Part shown: positions 61,496 to 64,000 of the stretch, one piece after another
Layout: every line of letters begins with the position of its first letter
Numbering within the stretch: position 1 is the stretch's first letter
Origin: Acidobacteriota bacterium
GTDB lineage: Bacteria > Acidobacteriota > Holophagae > Acanthopleuribacterales > Acanthopleuribacteraceae
Length of the DNA stretch: 64,000 nucleotides
Reading direction: 5' to 3'
Assembly: GCA_020439745.1 (NCBI GenBank)
Contig: JAGQSC010000044.1
Span: 62,001-126,000 of the forward strand
Notes under the pieces: model-generated
Database searches by the model: none
Seen by the model: only the letters and a program-made list of their open reading frames with translations
What the model was told of the DNA's origin: nothing
Program-made: the position numbers and the translations under genes

Positions 61496-61666
61496 GGGTA
61501 AACTCCAATATCCATTATCTTAGCCATAATCTTCAAGCGGTGATGATAGGATTCGGGCATGGGCGTGATTAACTGCTTGTTGGTACGACCCGATCCTTTC
61601 GGGATAGGTAATGGCGTGGCCGCCCCGGTAGGTGAGGGATGGGCTGGATTTTTGAATGGTCCGTTC

Positions 61667-62278
61667 ATGTTGGATTTCTTTATTTCGCTTGTTTTGGCCA
61701 CGCTGCTCGGTGGCGTCATCGGTTATCACCATCGCATCCACCGCAAACAACAGAGCATCGAGGAAACCGATGCGCCGAAAACCTTAATCCTTTACTCAGT
61801 GGTGGGGGCGTTGATCGGCGTGATGGTGGTGCACTATGGGTTTGTGGTTGGATTCATCGTGTTTGGAATTGGTGGACTGCTTCGTTTTCGAACGGATGTA
61901 GGTCCAGCAAAACAGGCGGGTCGCATTATTTTGGTGACCATGATTGGCTTGTCGGTGGGCTTGGGCTTACCGCATGTGGCCATTATTACCACGCTCTATT
62001 CCTACATCCTTCTGTATGTACTGGAGCGTGCAGACACATACCGACTCACGCTCAGAGGCCTAACGCCCGATTTGTTGGCGCAGAAAGCCCAAGCTTATCG
62101 GGAAGGGTTGCTTGCGATTGGATGTTCTGTGCTTAGCGAACGCAAGAATTTCGTAAAGGGGCAAGTGGTGTTTGTGATTCGCGTAAGAAATCACGTTGAT
62201 CGAGATGAGTTGGAACAGCGACTGGTCACGCACCTCGATGAAAATGAGGTCTGCGCCACGGATTGGGAAACAGGGTAA
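61667..62278 (+). CDS. Membrane protein, MgtC/DUF4956-like
   Basis: A 203-residue inner-membrane protein. ATG 61667 is chosen because a helix starts at once (MLDFFISLVLATLLGGVIGY); upstream in-frame starts at 61559 (ATG) or 61652 (TTG) cannot be excluded, since no start has a good ribosome site. About four or five helices, including GFIVFGIGGLLRFRTDVG, which recalls the R-F-R-T core of DUF4956 and MgtC-type proteins. A soluble C-terminal domain of about 70 residues has an ACT-like strand-helix pattern. Function unknown. The SPFH gene follows after 65 bases. Confidence 0.65.
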   Translation: MLDFFISLVLATLLGGVIGYHHRIHRKQQSIEETDAPKTLILYSVVGALIGVMVVHYGFVVGFIVFGIGGLLRFRTDVGPAKQAGRIILVTMIGLSVGLGLPHVAIITTLYSYILLYVLERADTYRLTLRGLTPDLLAQKAQAYREGLLAIGCSVLSERKNFVKGQVVFVIRVRNHVDRDELEQRLVTHLDENEVCATDWETG

Positions 62279-62343
62279 TTAACTTAATAATCAGGCCTTG
62301 CTACAATACGCCCATCTCATGGACGATAATTCGGAGGTAGATC

Positions 62344-63228
62344 ATGGATCGTTTTTCGCCCAAGATGATTGTCTTAGTCATCGGGATTTTCATCTTTATT
62401 CTTTTTTTTAACAAGCTATACAAAACCATACCGGCTGGTCACGTAGGGGTGGTCACATTGTTCGGTAAGGTAAAATCAGAGTCCTATGCAGAAGGTCTAC
62501 ATATCCCTGTAAACCCGCTGTATAAGTGGTACCTGTACGATGCCCGTCAGAAAACCCATATGGAAACCGCCGCTGTGCCAACGCAAGACCAGCTTCAAAC
62601 GAAAGTGGACGTGAGCGTCCAGTACCATATTGATGGAAACCTTGCGCCGAAGATCTTGAAGGAAACTGGAGACATGGAGAACCTGCAAAACGTTCACCTG
62701 GTCCCAAAACTCAGGTCTCTGCTGCGGGAACAGGGGAAGTCCATCAAACGTGCCGAAGACTTTTTTCTTGAGGAAACGCAAACCAGGCTGCAGTTATCAC
62801 TTGAGGAGAGTCTGAAGGAATACTGCCAAGACAAAGGTCTGGTGATACAAGCGGTTCTGATTAGAGACATCACACTTCCAACGTTTATTTCAACAGCTAT
62901 CGAAGCCAAGAAAGAACGGGAGCAGGCGGTTGAAAAGCAAAAAGCGGAACTCGAGCGTTTTCGAACCGAACAGCAACAGCTCGTTGCGGCTGCTGAAGCC
63001 CAACGCAAGGCCGCTGAAGAAGACGCAGCGCGCCGCCGTGTGATTGCCGATGTTCAGGCATACGAGATTGAAAAGATCGTCAAGGCCACCGGTAATAGCC
63101 CCACCTATGTGCAGTTGCAGGCGCTGGAAACACTCAAAATAATGTCCAAGGACCCCGCAGCCAAGATCTATTTCATCGATGGGCAGAGCAGCACACCGCT
63201 ACCCCTGTTACATATGAACGAGAAATAA
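62344..63228 (+). CDS. SPFH/prohibitin-family membrane protein
   Basis: A 294-residue protein with one N-terminal membrane helix (MIVLVIGIFIFILFF), an SPFH domain (about 28-190, beginning TIPAGHVGVVTLFGKV) and a long Ala/Glu/Lys/Gln coiled coil (190-235). Length and order match bacterial prohibitins and HflC. Such proteins form ring scaffolds around membrane proteases or in lipid domains. TCGGAGGTAG precedes the ATG. No FtsH or NfeD partner gene is adjacent. Confidence 0.92.
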   Translation: MDRFSPKMIVLVIGIFIFILFFNKLYKTIPAGHVGVVTLFGKVKSESYAEGLHIPVNPLYKWYLYDARQKTHMETAAVPTQDQLQTKVDVSVQYHIDGNLAPKILKETGDMENLQNVHLVPKLRSLLREQGKSIKRAEDFFLEETQTRLQLSLEESLKEYCQDKGLVIQAVLIRDITLPTFISTAIEAKKEREQAVEKQKAELERFRTEQQQLVAAAEAQRKAAEEDAARRRVIADVQAYEIEKIVKATGNSPTYVQLQALETLKIMSKDPAAKIYFIDGQSSTPLPLLHMNEK

Positions 63229-63236
63229 TGCGCTTG

Positions 63237-63257
63237 GAGGCGGGTTAAGCCCGCCTC
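63237..63257. terminator. Hairpin between convergent SPFH and Usp genes
   Basis: GAGGCGGG (63237-63244), loop TTAAG, CCCGCCTC (63250-63257), eight perfect pairs, reaching the Usp stop codon. T-tracts after it are weak on both strands (CTTTCTTG follows on the plus strand after six bases). It may work as a poor bidirectional terminator. Confidence 0.45.
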
Positions 63258-63708
63258 ACTCCGCTTTCTTGTGTTTTACGGCAACGACCGGGCATTCCGA
63301 GTGACGTAGTACATATTCCGTGACGCTGCCCAAGACCATTCGACTCAGCCCACGATAGCCGTGACTGCCCATGACGATCATGTCTGCCTTGATTTCTTCA
63401 GCGCATGCGACGATTTCTTCTTGCGGTTTGCCTTCTCGGAAGTGGGACACGCAGTCTGGGCCCAACGTACCCGCAATTTCGGAGAGCAATTCGTGTGCAC
63501 GACCGCGTGCCTTGTCCGTGTGTTCCTTGATCCAGTCATCGACGGCAGGCATGAAATAGTAGGGAGCTGGTACCTGCAACGCGTCGGGGTCGAACACGTG
63601 AACGACGTGAATTTGCGCACCGATACTCTCTGACAACCAGGCCCCATAAAGCTGTGCATTGGCAGATATATCCGAAAAATCAGTGGCGATAAGTACTTGT
63701 TTGCTCAT
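63256..63708 (-). CDS. Universal stress protein (UspA family)
   Basis: A 150-residue cytoplasmic protein of the ATP-binding Usp class. It starts VLIATDFSDISANAQ, and the ATP loop is VMGSHGYRGLSRMVLGSVTEYVLRHSECPVVAV, matching G-x2-G-x9-G-(S/T). Expressed under energy or envelope stress in other bacteria. A run of G's lies before the ATG. It converges on the SPFH gene. Confidence 0.94.
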   Translation of the reverse strand: MSKQVLIATDFSDISANAQLYGAWLSESIGAQIHVVHVFDPDALQVPAPYYFMPAVDDWIKEHTDKARGRAHELLSEIAGTLGPDCVSHFREGKPQEEIVACAEEIKADMIVMGSHGYRGLSRMVLGSVTEYVLRHSECPVVAVKHKKAE

Positions 63709-63765
63709 ATCAACCCCCTTCTGAAAAAAGATGGATGAACCATTCCAATACCATCTTACTCCAAC

Positions 63766-64000
63766 TCAGTTACCAATGGGTGAGCCGGGTGGAGGCTCGA
63801 CTCCGAGGAGCTGTTGGATGTCGATGTCTTTGGCCAGGGCCTGGTCAATCAAGTGACTGTTCCACGATTGTACCCGGCTTTTCCCGAGGTTGGCTTTTAG
63901 CGAGTGGAGGGCATCGAAGAGTGAAGCCCTAACCTCGGGACTGATGTCATTTCGTTGGTAACACATAATCATCTTCTTGGTCACCGTGCATAACAGTCTC
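63766..64000 (-). CDS. C-terminal fragment of an unknown gene at the window edge
   Basis: The frame that ends at 63766 stays open to the right edge. A GTG at 63984 (72 residues) is only one possible start, and the gene probably begins outside the window. The visible part is helical and polar (ISPEVRASLFDALHSLKANLGKSR) and ends EPPPGSPIGN. No family recognised. Confidence 0.45.
   Translation of the reverse strand, partial: RLLCTVTKKMIMCYQRNDISPEVRASLFDALHSLKANLGKSRVQSWNSHLIDQALAKDIDIQQLLGVEPPPGSPIGN

Overview
The window is a chromosomal segment of about half G+C by eye. It is densely packed with ordinary genes on both strands and has no rRNA, tRNA, phage, IS or CRISPR that I could find. Several features suggest an acidobacterium or a close relative: a long VWFA-domain exported protein, Ser/Thr kinases fused to TolB-like and TPR regions, TPR-tailed alkaline-phosphatase-fold enzymes, FG-GAP/CRTAC exported proteins, a FecR protein with a W/Y/G-rich middle, and a divergent Hfq with an N-terminal extension. 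The assignment is an inference from gene style only. The cell is Gram-negative: it has an outer-membrane barrel, a LolA-like carrier and many signal peptides.

Layout. 1-3.7 kb: an exported protein cut by the left edge, guaA and mutY. 3.8-9 kb: a minimal histidine kinase, an RND/MMPL exporter and a large acyl-CoA dehydrogenase. 9-12.2 kb: a VWFA protein, a peptidoglycan amidase lipoprotein and a small unknown. 12.2-17.3 kb: a xanthine dehydrogenase operon (xdhA, xdhB, an Mpv17-like membrane gene, XdhC). 17.4-20.3 kb: a Ser/Thr kinase. 20.3-26.6 kb: a TetR regulator diverging from a fatty-acid beta-oxidation operon in the fadN-fadA-fadE order known from Bacillus. 26.7-32.9 kb: a NatAB-like ABC exporter, PhzF, DUF1992, an odd TrpF-like protein and an S9 peptidase. 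32.9-36.8 kb: thiL, O-methyltransferase, STAS/RsbW-like pair, FtsB-like, enolase. 37-42.5 kb: FecR protein, folK, mazG, mutM, FHA-GGDEF cyclase. 42.7-44.1 kb: Hfq facing a second Sm-like protein, then a C-terminally anchored surface protein. 44.2-49.1 kb: phosphohydrolase-TPR, Spy-like and FG-GAP proteins. 49.2-52.2 kb: desaturase-CBS-NhaD operon. 52.2-53.9 kb: candidate sRNA, a carboxyethylornithine-synthase-like dehydrogenase and a small membrane protein. 53.9-58.8 kb: a LolA-like/FtsX/FtsX/LolD/barrel trans-envelope operon. 58.9-64 kb: rocD, CotH, a membrane protein, SPFH, Usp and an edge fragment.

The strongest regulatory story is lipid catabolism. A perfect 14-bp palindrome (TGAATGATCATTCA) overlaps the inferred transcription start of fadNAE. 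A 12/14 match sits in the same place relative to a promoter 12 kb away, in front of the other acyl-CoA dehydrogenase. The adjacent TetR protein is the natural reader, so a local FadR-type regulon is likely.

A second theme is translation initiation. mutY, xdhA and the NatA-like gene lack a Shine-Dalgarno sequence. Each has a TAnAAT hexamer exactly six bases before the ATG, which is the arrangement of leaderless mRNAs. Other genes have strong AGGAGG sites, two of which select TTG starts.

Other points of interest are the two convergent Sm-fold genes, a plus-strand terminator and folded RNA with no plus-strand gene to serve, and a symmetric divergent -10 element. Two enzymes have changed catalytic residues: a TrpF without its base Cys, and a sulfatase-fold enzyme with Thr as nucleophile.
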